Of a stretch of DNA of 47,495 nucleotides, positions 32,411 through 41,338 are shown piece after piece. Below the pieces are notes generated by a model that was given only the letters and a program-made list of their open reading frames with translations, ran no database searches and was not told where the DNA came from. The first letter of the stretch is position 1. Each line of letters begins with the position of its first letter. This DNA is from a virus, in IMG/VR virus record IMGVR_UViG_3300030060_002291, positions 1 through 47,495 of that record; one strand, given 5' to 3'. Position numbers and translations under genes: made by a program.

Positions 32411-32824
32411 TTACATTTCGTCACGCTCAATCTTAGCACCCTTCGGTGAAAAGAACACAGTATGAGAACGCACATTGGTTGATGGGTTCACATAACACTG
32501 TTGCTCCTTGCCACTAATTGTTAGGGTGTCAGAAGCGTTCCAGCCCCTAAGATTTGCGAAGTTCACGAATGCCTCGTACTGCTCACTGTCGCATAGCAAA
32601 GTTTCGTCTGCTACGAACGCAACACGTATGGATGTGTAAGGCGTGGCATTTGTGCCATTCGCATTAATCTTATCAAGATGCTTAGATAAGGCATCGGAAT
32701 CAGTTAGTTTCGATAAGGCGGCATTTGCCACTGGTGATGCTTCACGCAGGGATGCTCCTTTATACCAATAACTGATGCCGATGACATCTGACATCTTGAT
32801 TTGTGGTTCGTTTTGTTTACTCAT
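32411..32824 (-). CDS. First gene of the leftward block, unknown (137 aa)
   Basis: Start chosen at 32824 (MSKQNEPQIKMSDVIG): AAGGAGGG lies 8 bases before it, while 13 further codons upstream are merely open. Contains KGASLREASPVANAALSKLT and a strand-rich C-half (SIRVAFVADETLLCDSEQY, HTVFFSPKGAKIERDEM). Base composition is visibly less AT-rich than its neighbours, suggesting a different origin or selection on this leading early gene. Being promoter-proximal, it would be the first product after infection and could act on the host. No family recognised. Confidence 0.65.
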   Translation of the reverse strand: MSKQNEPQIKMSDVIGISYWYKGASLREASPVANAALSKLTDSDALSKHLDKINANGTNATPYTSIRVAFVADETLLCDSEQYEAFVNFANLRGWNASDTLTISGKEQQCYVNPSTNVRSHTVFFSPKGAKIERDEM

Positions 32825-32896
32825 TATTATACCCTCCTTCGGGATTATTTGGTTGTGGGGCACTCACTCGGTAACCCCTAAAAAGGTGCAGCTACG

Positions 32897-32971
32897 TACC
32901 ATTAATGATTGGAATTAAACTTGCCGATAAATGTCAACCAAACTGTAAGATTAATTCCAACATTAATGGTA
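32897..32971. repeat. Long inverted repeat in the divergent spacer (origin/control region candidate)
   Basis: Arm 1 spans 32897-32918 and starts TACCATTAATG; arm 2 spans 32951-32971 and ends CATTAATGGTA. They pair over 21 bp with one bulged base (A at 32908), loop 32 bases. The spacer 32825-33058 separates the leftward early genes from the rightward late genes, so promoters for both, and possibly an origin, must lie here. The loop holds TTGACA on the leftward strand (32935-32940) but no matching -10 at normal spacing. Confidence 0.7.
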
Positions 32972-32978
32972 GGTAGGT

Positions 32979-32990
32979 GGTATATATACC
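32979..32990. promoter_or_regulatory. 12-bp perfect palindrome
   Basis: GGTATATATACC, preceded by AGGTAGGT. A dimeric-regulator site or a TATA-like melting element. 69 bases ahead of the first rightward gene. Confidence 0.45.
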
Positions 32991-33058
32991 TCGTACATAC
33001 AATCTAGTCCTATTTTTTAAAGTATTGTAAGTAGAAATTAAACGCAGTAAGTTATATT

Positions 33059-33277
33059 ATGGAAAAGTTAGGAAAACTACTTGAGTTCATAAAAGAAAAC
33101 AGAATGTTAGAACGTTATAACAAACGAACTGGAGAATGGGAACAAGTAGAAATAGATCTATCTGATCCTGAGATTTTAGAAACGTTAATGGTAATGTCAG
33201 CTGAGATGACAATAGAGATTAAACGAAACAAGATGCGTTTCGGTTTAGATAAATTGAAACCTGAGGAAAAGAATTAA
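33059..33277 (+). CDS. First rightward gene, small charged protein (72 aa)
   Basis: MEKLGKLLEFIKENRMLERY, then NKRTGEWEQVEIDLSDPEIL and a Met-rich helix. Short beta strand between two helices. The start has no strong SD (GTAAG 9 bases before), so it may begin a leader-poor transcript. Located where phages place small terminase or regulatory genes, but no motif supports either. Confidence 0.6.
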   Translation: MEKLGKLLEFIKENRMLERYNKRTGEWEQVEIDLSDPEILETLMVMSAEMTIEIKRNKMRFGLDKLKPEEKN

Positions 33278-33359
33278 TTGTAAGGTATTAACGTTAATAT
33301 TAAGGTTAATAGAATACATTAATTATTAGGATAATTAATTACGTTAAGGAGAAACGTTA
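33278..33359. repeat. AT-rich gap with three ACGTTAA words
   Basis: ACGTTAA occurs at 33291-33297, 33341-33347 and 33354-33360, with AGGTTAA at 33303-33309 between. Nearly pure A/T otherwise. The last copy overlaps the next start codon region, and AAGGAG at 33346-33351 is its SD. Could bind a regulator or be an easily melted site; low certainty. Confidence 0.35.
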
Positions 33360-33581
33360 ATGGCCATAAAAAAGAAAAGCAAACCAACCTTAAAAGAAGT
33401 GATGGGAACTGTTGGAATGTTAATGATGCGTATTAACAAGCTTGAAGCAGATATTGCTAACAACGCAAGGGTGGTAGATGAATATATCCAGTTTAAGGAT
33501 GATAAAGACGATTATATAAAATTTTTAAAAGAAAAATTAGAAATAGATGATAAAGATAACAAAGAAACTGAAAAAGAATAA
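33360..33581 (+). CDS. Small coiled-coil protein (73 aa)
   Basis: MAIKKKSKPTLKEVMGTVGM, then LMMRINKLEADIANNARVVD and an acidic Lys/Asp/Glu end. AAGGAG lies 8 bases before the ATG. Basic N-tip, coiled middle, acidic tail. It overlaps the putative small terminase by 35 bases and may be its partner. Unknown family. Confidence 0.65.
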   Translation: MAIKKKSKPTLKEVMGTVGMLMMRINKLEADIANNARVVDEYIQFKDDKDDYIKFLKEKLEIDDKDNKETEKE

Positions 33582-34332
33582 CTTTGTAGCAAAAGACTAT
33601 TCTGTATGGTCAGAAGAAGAAGGAAAGGATCTAACCTACAAACATTGGCAGAAATGCGAAGAAGGAGAGCTAGGTATAAGCGATGACGGTTTTATTGCTG
33701 AGTGTATTTATAAAAAAAAGTATAAACGAGGTACGGAGATGACATTTCCTTATGGAAGACAATGGTTAGGTCATAATAGGTACTTAGAATTTAAACCGCA
33801 TTATAAATCTGGAAACTTTAATACAGTATCTACAAAGCCATATTCTGAGATAGAAGCTAATTCTAAACGAGCAGAACTTGCTGTAGATGCTTATTTAGCG
33901 TACAAGATTGCAGGAGAATCGCCAGATCTCGATGCTATTGGCAAGTTGTATAGGCCTGACCAAAAAGAACCGCATATAGCGGCAAAACGATTATTGAAGT
34001 CAAAGGAAACAAAACAAATGATAAAAGAGAAACTACAAGAGATTTTAACTGATAAGGGTGTAGATGAGGGATATGTGTTAGATGTAATGAAAGATGCTAT
34101 TATTGTAGCAAAGATGAAAGAAGATAGCGGAAGTATGATTAGAGCTGCTAAAGAGCTTTCTATCTTTTTAGATATGGCACCAAACAAATCATCACAAACA
34201 GAAACTATAGAAATGGATATTAGTCATCAAATAGCTAATCAGTACGAAACTCAAACAAAAAAACTTAAAGCAACACAAAAGAAAGAGCTACCAAGTGGAG
34301 AAACGAATAGTACTGAAGGGAAAGGAAAATAA
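33547..34332 (+). CDS. Putative terminase small subunit
   Basis: 261 residues. Residues ~145-215 (HIAAKRLLKSKETKQMIKEK, TDKGVDEGYVLDVMKDAII, GSMIRAAKELSIFLDM) follow the helix pattern of phage small terminases of the 'phage terminase small subunit' helical type. The N-terminal ~95 residues are a Trp/Tyr-rich addition. The small subunit recognises phage DNA and starts packaging by the large subunit encoded 72 bases downstream. The start has no good SD and lies inside the previous gene, so the N-terminus is uncertain. Confidence 0.6.
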   Translation: MIKITKKLKKNNFVAKDYSVWSEEEGKDLTYKHWQKCEEGELGISDDGFIAECIYKKKYKRGTEMTFPYGRQWLGHNRYLEFKPHYKSGNFNTVSTKPYSEIEANSKRAELAVDAYLAYKIAGESPDLDAIGKLYRPDQKEPHIAAKRLLKSKETKQMIKEKLQEILTDKGVDEGYVLDVMKDAIIVAKMKEDSGSMIRAAKELSIFLDMAPNKSSQTETIEMDISHQIANQYETQTKKLKATQKKELPSGETNSTEGKGK

Positions 34333-34403
34333 CTTACTTGTATTTTTAGCTACGCTTGTCCAGGTAGCAAAAGATATGCAGTTGGATATTACTATAATTA
34401 TCG

Positions 34404-35891
34404 ATGAGTGATAAGCAAGACATACTATTAAAGATGCAACAGGATATGTTATTGTTCGGCCGAATGGTTATGCCGAATATGTTTAGTGCAGAATCTCCTC
34501 CGTTTCATTACGATCTAACTCGAACGTTACTTAGTGAGGACAAACAAATTAATGTTATTGCTCCACGTGGACACGCTAAGTCTTCGGTCGTTGCTGGTAT
34601 TTATCCTTTGTTTCATTTAATGTTTGACAAGGGTATAAAAGTAATTGTACTTGTATCTCGTACACAATCACACGCTACAAAATTATTAGGAACTATAAAA
34701 GATGTCTTGGATTATTCTCAAGAATTTCGTTATTTCTTTGGGTACTGGGGAATGCAATCAGCACGTAAATGGACAAACACGGAGATAGAATTAAAAGATG
34801 GTAGCGTTATTATTTGTAAAGGTACTGGTCAACAGATACGTGGTATTAAACACGGAAACCAACGACCTACTCTTTTAATACTAGATGATCCAGAAGATGA
34901 AAATAATACCAAAACAGCAGAAGCTATGGAATATAATTTACGTTGGTTGTTGCAATCTGGTGTTCCATCCTTGGACCCGTTATCTGGTAGAATATGTGTT
35001 ATTGGTACTCCGCAGCACGAAAGGTGTATGGTAGAAACATTGAAAGATATGAAAGGTTGGAAAACCTTAGAGTATAGACCTGACTTAGAAAAAGGCGTTT
35101 CGTTGTGGGAAGAAGTATGGCCAGTAGAAAAATTAAAAGAAAAGAAAGAAGAATTAGATAGTATTAACAGATTGTCTGTATTCTATCGTGAGTATTTATG
35201 TCAAATTGTAGGAGATGAAGACAACCTATTTAGACAGGAGTATATACAAAGCTACGATGGTTACATTGAAAAAGACGAAGCAGGATTCTCAACTCTCATC
35301 CTGACGAACCTAAATGGTGAGGAAGTAGAAGAGAGGAGAGCTGTAAATATTTTTACAGGAGTCGATCCTGCGTCTAGTACACGAAAGACTGCAGACTATT
35401 CTGTGATATTTAATATTGCTGTAGATGAAGAAGGTAATAGATTTTGTTTGCCTTATTACAGAAAGAGAGCAACTCCATTAGAAGTAGCAGATGCTATTAT
35501 TCATAATTTTAAAATATATCGCAGTACAAAGACAAGGATTGAATCTGTTGGTTATCAGGAAATGTTACGTCAGTATATAAAAGAACAGGCAGAACAAATA
35601 GGTATGTTTATACCTGGTCTTGAAATAAAAGAAAACCCTAGAACTAGTAAGTCATATAGATTAGAAAGTTTACAACCGTTGTTTGCTAGCAATAAAGTTT
35701 ACATACAATCCTCAATGCAAGCTTTTGTAGATGAACTGTTACTATATCCCCGTGGTAAGCACGATGACTTGCTAGATGGGTTCTTTTATGCTAACAAAAA
35801 TTGCTATAAACCTTTGCACGAAAGTAGCGTAAAATCTTCAGAAGATGACTATTTCTTAGGAAATACCACTAAAAACTGGAAAACTATTTAA
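34404..35891 (+). CDS. terL: Terminase large subunit
   Basis: 495 residues. Walker A variant APRGHAKSS (53-61), Walker B LLILDD (157-162) with E165 as the likely catalytic Glu, a coupling segment VIGTPQH, and an RNase H-like nuclease with D321 (GVDPAS), and H453-D454-D455 (KHDDLLDG). The motor pumps DNA into the procapsid and its nuclease cuts concatemers. The RGHAKSS form of Walker A is usual in podovirus-type terminases. No SD at the ATG, but a start further down would lose conserved N-terminal sequence. Confidence 0.95.
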   Translation: MSDKQDILLKMQQDMLLFGRMVMPNMFSAESPPFHYDLTRTLLSEDKQINVIAPRGHAKSSVVAGIYPLFHLMFDKGIKVIVLVSRTQSHATKLLGTIKDVLDYSQEFRYFFGYWGMQSARKWTNTEIELKDGSVIICKGTGQQIRGIKHGNQRPTLLILDDPEDENNTKTAEAMEYNLRWLLQSGVPSLDPLSGRICVIGTPQHERCMVETLKDMKGWKTLEYRPDLEKGVSLWEEVWPVEKLKEKKEELDSINRLSVFYREYLCQIVGDEDNLFRQEYIQSYDGYIEKDEAGFSTLILTNLNGEEVEERRAVNIFTGVDPASSTRKTADYSVIFNIAVDEEGNRFCLPYYRKRATPLEVADAIIHNFKIYRSTKTRIESVGYQEMLRQYIKEQAEQIGMFIPGLEIKENPRTSKSYRLESLQPLFASNKVYIQSSMQAFVDELLLYPRGKHDDLLDGFFYANKNCYKPLHESSVKSSEDDYFLGNTTKNWKTI

Positions 35892-35897
35892 TAGTTC

Positions 35898-35925
35898 TTG
35901 ACTTTTATCAAAAAATTCTTATAAG
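35898..35925 (+). promoter_or_regulatory. Sigma70-like promoter ahead of portal
   Basis: TTGACT (35898-35903), 16-base spacer, TATAAG (35920-35925): one mismatch each from consensus. It lies in the gap after terL and would drive the 35941 micro-gene, portal and head genes. Confidence 0.6.
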
Positions 35926-35940
35926 TTAATAGAGAGAGTT

Positions 35941-36072
35941 ATGCGTATAGATATTAATAAGTATCGTTTAGACTTAATAAAAGTTTTAGACAAGGTAACA
36001 AATGTTAGTATACCAAAGGGATATGAGGTAGTAAATGCCAGAACAAATAAAGAAAAGAACCAAAAGTTCTAG
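35941..36072 (+). CDS. Small protein (43 aa) overlapping portal start
   Basis: MRIDINKYRLDLIKVLDKVT, then NVSIPKGYEVVNARTN. GAGAGAG lies just upstream. It overlaps the portal gene by 38 bases in another frame. Helix plus short strand; unknown. It might serve only to couple translation into portal. If not real, this stretch is merely leader. Confidence 0.5.
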   Translation: MRIDINKYRLDLIKVLDKVTNVSIPKGYEVVNARTNKEKNQKF

Positions 36073-38386
36073 AAACGATGTATCAGATAAATTGTCTGAT
36101 GTGTTCGGATTTGAAAAAGGTGAAATCACTGAAGGGGGAGAACTACTACCTGAAGTTCAAGAATCTTTAGAACTACTAACTGAATATGATAACTCTCGTG
36201 AAACTTGGGCTGTTAAGTTTCAAGAATCTTTAGAATTTAGAGCAGGTGCTCAATGGACTAATGAAGAACGTCAAGTTCTAGAAAATAGAGGACAAGCACC
36301 TATTGTTGTAAATAGAATACATCCAATTGTGGAAACCGCAAAATCTCTTTTAACGTATAACTCTCCACAATTTAGATCTACAGCTAGAGAAGATTCTGAT
36401 AGAGATACAGCAAAAGTTTTTTCTGATTTATTTTCTTGGGTATGGACACAGTCATCTGGAGATGAAGAATTAAAAAAAGTTATTGATGACTATTATGTTG
36501 GTGGTATGGGAGTATTAAATGTTTACCAAGATCCTGACGCAGACATGGGTAAAGGTGAGGTTTATATAAAAGGCGTAAATCCTTTAGATGTGTACATAGA
36601 TCCAAACTCAAAAGACGTCTATGCTCGTGATGCTGCTAACATATTAGTTGTAAAATACATTACAGACGAACAAGCTATGCAACAATATCCTGAGTTTGGT
36701 GATATTATTTTAGATTCAGATAGTGCAATAGATAACGATGAAGATTATCCAGAAACTAACTTAGCAGCTACTGAAGGTCAAATATTTAATACAGATGAAA
36801 CTACTACTTATCATAATAAGAGAAAATATATTGAGCGTTATTCTAAAGAAATGCATACTTATTATAATGTTTATGAAAAATTTTCAAGAAAAGAATTATT
36901 GTTAAATGAGCAAGAGTATAAAGAATATTTAATAAATCAATATGTAAAGCTTTCAAAAATTACTGGAGAAGAAGTAATTGTTTTTGACGAAGTTGCTATG
37001 GATGAACTTCTTTTAGTTTTACAAAGCATTGGTCAAGTATTTCATTTTACATTGCCAGAACCTGAGTTTGATCAAATGGGAAATATGATTCCACAAGAAC
37101 CTCAAAAGGTTGCTGGACCTGAAGATGAAGATGGTATACCAGGAAGCACCACTTCTATTATTCCTATTACAGCAGAAGAATTAATTGGATTAGAACAAAT
37201 AGAAGTTATGAAAATAGAAAAGTGTTGCGTTAAACAATGCGTTACTGTTGGAAATAATTTACTATACACAAGAATACTACCAATAGAAGATTATCCTATT
37301 ATTCCATTAATGAATATACATCACAGAAATCCATATCCTGAATCTGATGTAAGACTATACAGACCATTACAAGAATATATAAATAAAATTCGTTCATTAA
37401 TTATTGCACACGCAAGTACAAGTACTAATGTAAAACTACTTATTCCTCGTGGTTCAGCAGATCTTCGACAAATCGAAGAAGAGTGGAGTAAAGCAGGTAC
37501 CAGTGTTATTGAGTTTGATGCTGAACTAGGTGCGCCTATAGTTGCTGGTCCTGTACCACTTCCTAACGAATTATATAAAAATGAAGCAGATGCTAAATAT
37601 GATTTAGAGTATGGGTTTGGTATTTTTGAATTAATGCAAGGTAGCGGAAGACAAGCACCTTCTACTTATAGAGGAACATTAGTTGTAGATGAATTTGGAC
37701 AACGTAGAATTAAATCACGTAGAGATGATGTAGAGAATTTTTTAAATCAAGTTGGTAAAGTAGCAATACCTTTAATGCAACAATTATACACGGAAGAAAA
37801 AGTAGTTAGATTAGTTCAACCTAATGGAACTGAAAAAGAAGAACGATTTAATTTTTTCAAAGAAACTGACACGGGAGATGTTAAAATGTTTCACGATGTA
37901 GCTATTGGTAGATACGATATTAAAGTTGTATCTGGTTCTACATTGCCAACAAATAGAATGGCATTATTAAATACTTATATGCAAATGTTCCAAATGGGAT
38001 TAATAGACCAAGCAGAAGTATTGAAGAAGTCAGAAATTATAGATATAGATGGAGTCTTAGAACGTTCAGGTCAAATGAAACAAATGGCACAACAATTACA
38101 AATGACTCAAGAAGAATTGAAGAAGGTCAAAGGAGATCTTCAAACCGCTATGCGTGAAGAGCTTCATGCGAAAAAACGTTTAGAGGTAGAAAAATTTAGT
38201 GGCGATTTAGATAAAATATCTAATCGTGCTGAAGCGGCAACCGAGATGTATAAATCTAGGTTAGCAGATAGTGAAAAAAATCTAATGAACTCAGTTCAGC
38301 AGGTGTCGAAAGAAATGCAAAACGAGGAGCCACAAGAGGAATCTAGGTCGGCAGCCGTTGAAGCACTTGAAGAAATTGAGAGTTAG
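36035..38386 (+). CDS. Portal protein
   Basis: 783 residues, directly after terL. Conserved portal features: ENRGQAPIVVNRIHPIVETA near residue 90, DPLDVYIDPNS-like NPLDVYIDPNSKDVYARD, and a late DEFGQRRIKSRRDDVENFLN helix. Length and layout resemble P22-type portals of podoviruses. The last ~110 residues are a charged coiled coil (ELKKVKGDLQTAMREELHAK) that may form the barrel or bind internal proteins. Forms the dodecameric DNA gate and binds terminase and adaptor. Start at 36035 follows GAGG at 36024-36027. Confidence 0.9.
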   Translation: MPEQIKKRTKSSRNDVSDKLSDVFGFEKGEITEGGELLPEVQESLELLTEYDNSRETWAVKFQESLEFRAGAQWTNEERQVLENRGQAPIVVNRIHPIVETAKSLLTYNSPQFRSTAREDSDRDTAKVFSDLFSWVWTQSSGDEELKKVIDDYYVGGMGVLNVYQDPDADMGKGEVYIKGVNPLDVYIDPNSKDVYARDAANILVVKYITDEQAMQQYPEFGDIILDSDSAIDNDEDYPETNLAATEGQIFNTDETTTYHNKRKYIERYSKEMHTYYNVYEKFSRKELLLNEQEYKEYLINQYVKLSKITGEEVIVFDEVAMDELLLVLQSIGQVFHFTLPEPEFDQMGNMIPQEPQKVAGPEDEDGIPGSTTSIIPITAEELIGLEQIEVMKIEKCCVKQCVTVGNNLLYTRILPIEDYPIIPLMNIHHRNPYPESDVRLYRPLQEYINKIRSLIIAHASTSTNVKLLIPRGSADLRQIEEEWSKAGTSVIEFDAELGAPIVAGPVPLPNELYKNEADAKYDLEYGFGIFELMQGSGRQAPSTYRGTLVVDEFGQRRIKSRRDDVENFLNQVGKVAIPLMQQLYTEEKVVRLVQPNGTEKEERFNFFKETDTGDVKMFHDVAIGRYDIKVVSGSTLPTNRMALLNTYMQMFQMGLIDQAEVLKKSEIIDIDGVLERSGQMKQMAQQLQMTQEELKKVKGDLQTAMREELHAKKRLEVEKFSGDLDKISNRAEAATEMYKSRLADSEKNLMNSVQQVSKEMQNEEPQEESRSAAVEALEEIES

Positions 38387-38401
38387 AAAGGAGAAAATAC
38401 T

Positions 38402-39274
38402 ATGAATGAACAAGAGATAACAAATACAGAACAATTAGAGAATCAGGATACTGCTCCTGCTTCTACTAGTGACGATGACATTTTTAACGAAATATTTGGT
38501 GAACAAGAGATTGGCAAGTATGTCGCTCAACAATCAAATCCCGTTGAAGGTGAACCATCTGAAGTACCTGTAGATGTGAATCCTAAGGAAGATCCTAATC
38601 AATTTCAGTATTGGCAAAGTCAAGCTGATAAAAAAGATGCTGAGTTACAGGAGTTAAAAGGTAGGTTAGATAAAATTGAAATTCAATCTCAACCTGCACA
38701 AACGCAACCTGTAGAATCAGCACCTGTTGCAACACAGGAAACAGTTAAACCTGTTAAACCTGTAAAGCCTTCAGATTTTGATGCTTCCGAGGCACTAACC
38801 GATCCTAATAGCAAGTCTGCAAAATTTGTTGCAGCAAGGGATACGTATTTAGACGATATGACTGAATACTATGAAAAGCAGGAAACACAACGTAATATGG
38901 CAGTTCAACAACAATTAAATGCACAGAAGAAAGCTTCTTCTGAAGCAAAACTTGTTAATGATTTGCAAACAAATTACGGATATACTCCTGCAGAAGCTCA
39001 AGACTTTATTGTTAAAATGAGCGCACCAGAGTCATTGTCCTTAGACAATTTAGTAAAACTACATAGAGGTTTTGAACAGGAACAAATTCCTGCAGTACAA
39101 CCATCTACAGCAGATTTACAATTAGAGGTGCTAAAACAACGTAAAGAAAAAATGAGCATTCCTAAACCTATTACGACTCAACCAAGTGTCAACGTGCAGT
39201 CATCTAAAAAGATAGAAGATCAAATGATGGATTCTATGATTGGTAATTACAAGAAAAAGAATCCTTTTTTATAA
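38402..39274 (+). CDS. Scaffolding-type protein
   Basis: 290 residues, AAGGAG upstream. N-half is acidic and Gln/Pro-rich (disordered), with a VKPVKPVKPSDF linker; C-half is helical and ends basic (SMIGNYKKKNPFL). Position between portal and major capsid, composition and size all fit a scaffold that guides shell assembly and leaves or is cleaved. No protease partner is seen. No sequence family claimed. Confidence 0.8.
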   Translation: MNEQEITNTEQLENQDTAPASTSDDDIFNEIFGEQEIGKYVAQQSNPVEGEPSEVPVDVNPKEDPNQFQYWQSQADKKDAELQELKGRLDKIEIQSQPAQTQPVESAPVATQETVKPVKPVKPSDFDASEALTDPNSKSAKFVAARDTYLDDMTEYYEKQETQRNMAVQQQLNAQKKASSEAKLVNDLQTNYGYTPAEAQDFIVKMSAPESLSLDNLVKLHRGFEQEQIPAVQPSTADLQLEVLKQRKEKMSIPKPITTQPSVNVQSSKKIEDQMMDSMIGNYKKKNPFL

Positions 39275-39291
39275 AATAAGGGAGAAGCAAG

Positions 39292-40743
39292 ATGGCTAAT
39301 CAATATAGTATCACACCTGGTGTGACTTTAGACGGTTCTAATGGAAGCGCTTCTTCGATTAATGATTCAAGAAGAATCTTTAATTTCGGAGAAAGAGTAG
39401 CTGAATTAGCACCACAATCATCACCTTTTCTTACCTACTTATCTAAGGTTGGCAAAAAAGCAACTGACGATCCTGTGTTTAAGTTCTTAGAACAAAGACA
39501 TCAGTATCAAAGACGTAATTTTGAAGTTGCCGTAGCAAAAGATGTAACTAATTACAATTCAGGAAACTGGGCTGTAACAGATCTTAGGCTAGACGCTGCA
39601 TATGATCAGTTTGGTAGAGAAGTTGATACAAACGTAAGACCTGAATTTTTAATTGTAGGTCAAATAATCGCTTTAGAAGGTGAATGGGATGAAGATGGAT
39701 CTGATGGTTCTGATAAACCAGTTATTGCATATTACAGGGTGACAGCTGTAGATAATGCAAACAGTGCATATTCTGCAATTTCAGCAACATTCTTAAAAGC
39801 GATTTTAAAACCAACTCACAGTGCTAACGGTGCAGCAGCTGCAACAAAGGGATTAATATCTCCTGGAGCAGATGACCACCTAAGACTAGACGCTGATATG
39901 AAAGGACAAGTAATTGGTTCTGCATACGCTGAAGGTCACGATGGTGACACCTTAGAAGGATGGAGAGATGAGTTTTATTCAAGAGAGGGTTATACTCAAA
40001 TCTTTAAAACTCTAGTTCCATTATTCTCAGGTACAGCACTAGCAACACGTTATCGTGGGGTATCAAACGAATATATGAGAGTTTACCAAGAAAAACTTAT
40101 GGAACATAAGATGGATCTTGAGCACGCTTTCTTATTCGGTATGGGAACAGATGATTCAACTACATCTGGACCATTACGTAGAACATGGGGTATCTTACCA
40201 TACACAGAAGCATACGGAAAAGTTAAAACTTTTTCATATGGTTCAGCAACCTACGATCACTTCGTAGATGCTATGGAAGATGTATTTTCACCAGAATCTG
40301 GAAACAGTGGTGAAAAACTTGTTCTATGTTCAAGAGCAGTTATGTCCTTCTTTAACAAGTTAGGAGCTAACTCATTCTTGGGCAATATGATGGCACAATC
40401 AGTAGACAGTCAAAGAGTATACGCTGGTGGTTCTGGTTTTGATATTCAAAACATTAAGAACGAATTTGGTGTTAACGTAACTAGAATTTCTACATTATAT
40501 GGAAATTTAAACTTAGTTATGGAACCACTATTTAGAAATCAGCACGCTAACACTGCGATTATGATTGACCTAAATAACGTTGCTTATAGACCATTAGAAG
40601 GTAATGGAGTATCAAGAGATACACAAATTATCACTAATGTTCAAGGCGATGGGGTTGACGGAAGAAAAGACATGATTCTTACAGAAGCAGGTCTTGAAAT
40701 TTCACTTCCAGAAACACACACTGTGTTACAGTTTGTAGCATAA
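39292..40743 (+). CDS. Major capsid protein
   Basis: 483 residues. Opens MANQYSITPGVTLDGSNGSA and continues NFGERVAELAPQSSPFLTYL, a start typical of HK97-fold capsid proteins of the SU10/podovirus type. The middle has the EYMRVYQEKLMEHKMDLEHA helix (spine region) followed by AFLFGMGTDDS, and near the end MIDLNNVAYRPLEGNG. GGGAG before the ATG. Followed by a strong hairpin at 40751, as expected for a highly expressed gene. Confidence 0.9.
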   Translation: MANQYSITPGVTLDGSNGSASSINDSRRIFNFGERVAELAPQSSPFLTYLSKVGKKATDDPVFKFLEQRHQYQRRNFEVAVAKDVTNYNSGNWAVTDLRLDAAYDQFGREVDTNVRPEFLIVGQIIALEGEWDEDGSDGSDKPVIAYYRVTAVDNANSAYSAISATFLKAILKPTHSANGAAAATKGLISPGADDHLRLDADMKGQVIGSAYAEGHDGDTLEGWRDEFYSREGYTQIFKTLVPLFSGTALATRYRGVSNEYMRVYQEKLMEHKMDLEHAFLFGMGTDDSTTSGPLRRTWGILPYTEAYGKVKTFSYGSATYDHFVDAMEDVFSPESGNSGEKLVLCSRAVMSFFNKLGANSFLGNMMAQSVDSQRVYAGGSGFDIQNIKNEFGVNVTRISTLYGNLNLVMEPLFRNQHANTAIMIDLNNVAYRPLEGNGVSRDTQIITNVQGDGVDGRKDMILTEAGLEISLPETHTVLQFVA

Positions 40744-40750
40744 TAATAAC

Positions 40751-40774
40751 GAGGGGGATGAAATATTCCCCCTC
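40751..40774 (+). terminator. Hairpin after the capsid gene (attenuator/partial terminator)
   Basis: GAGGGGGA (40751-40758) pairs with TCCCCCTC (40767-40774), loop of 8. A very GC-rich stem in this AT-rich genome, followed only by ATTT, so it may reduce rather than stop transcription, or protect the mRNA end. Confidence 0.55.
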
Positions 40775-40791
40775 ATTTAACGGAGATAGAT

Positions 40792-41142
40792 ATGAATTTT
40801 AAATTTGATGGACAAAAAGTAAAAGCAAATATGGAAAAAAAATTAGGCTATGCACAAGCTCAAAAAACTAAATTTGTAGAAAAAGCTAAAGCTTTTGATG
40901 TAAAAGCTGCGGCTCAAAAAGGTGTAGATATAGCTACAGCAGGAAGTCAAACAGCAAAAGATATGTTTAATAAATCTGCTACTGGGCAAAAAATTAATGC
41001 ACATGGAAAAGGTTTAGTAGGCGGTGCTAAAAAAGCATTTAAAACAGGAGCTAGTTTAGCTAAAAAGAATCCTTATATTGCTGGAGCAGCAGCGGGGGTT
41101 GCAGCAGTAACTTTAATTAAAAACAGAAAGAAGAATGCATAA
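40792..41142 (+). CDS. Small basic Ala-rich protein with hydrophobic tail (116 aa)
   Basis: MNFKFDGQKVKANMEKKLGY, repeated Ala/Lys helices, and an end NPYIAGAAAGVAAVTLIKNR that is one small-residue membrane-like helix with a basic cap. CGGAG before the ATG. Minor virion or decoration protein likely by position; it could alternatively be membrane-inserted. Unknown family. Overlaps the next start by one base. Confidence 0.6.
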   Translation: MNFKFDGQKVKANMEKKLGYAQAQKTKFVEKAKAFDVKAAAQKGVDIATAGSQTAKDMFNKSATGQKINAHGKGLVGGAKKAFKTGASLAKKNPYIAGAAAGVAAVTLIKNRKKNA

Positions 41143-41336
41143 TGGGTGTAGCAACAAGAGCAGCACAGCAGCTTAAAGCTTTAAGAAAAATGACTAAACC
41201 TAACTTGAATGATTTACAAAATTATTCTACTATTTTAGAAGCAAGTAAAAAAGCAGGTACAAGACAAAGACTATACAATGAAACTGGTATGCATAGTGCG
41301 TGGGATGTACTTAAAAGAAGAAGAGGAGCTAAGTAG
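41142..41336 (+). CDS. Small basic protein (64 aa)
   Basis: MGVATRAAQQLKALRKMTKP, then LNDLQNYSTILEASKKAGTR and basic end KRRRGAK. Helical. Its last bases run to the next start (2-base gap). Virion-associated by position; function unknown. Confidence 0.6.
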   Translation: MGVATRAAQQLKALRKMTKPNLNDLQNYSTILEASKKAGTRQRLYNETGMHSAWDVLKRRRGAK

Positions 41337-41338
41337 TA

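Noticed and set aside
32251-32436. Rightward 61-codon frame in the structured gap
   Set aside because: No SD, overlaps the end of a better-supported leftward gene, and the bases are explained by stem-loops.
22909-32824. CRISPR array or integrase/attachment site
   Set aside because: No regularly spaced repeats and no recombinase gene or tRNA target seen anywhere in the window.
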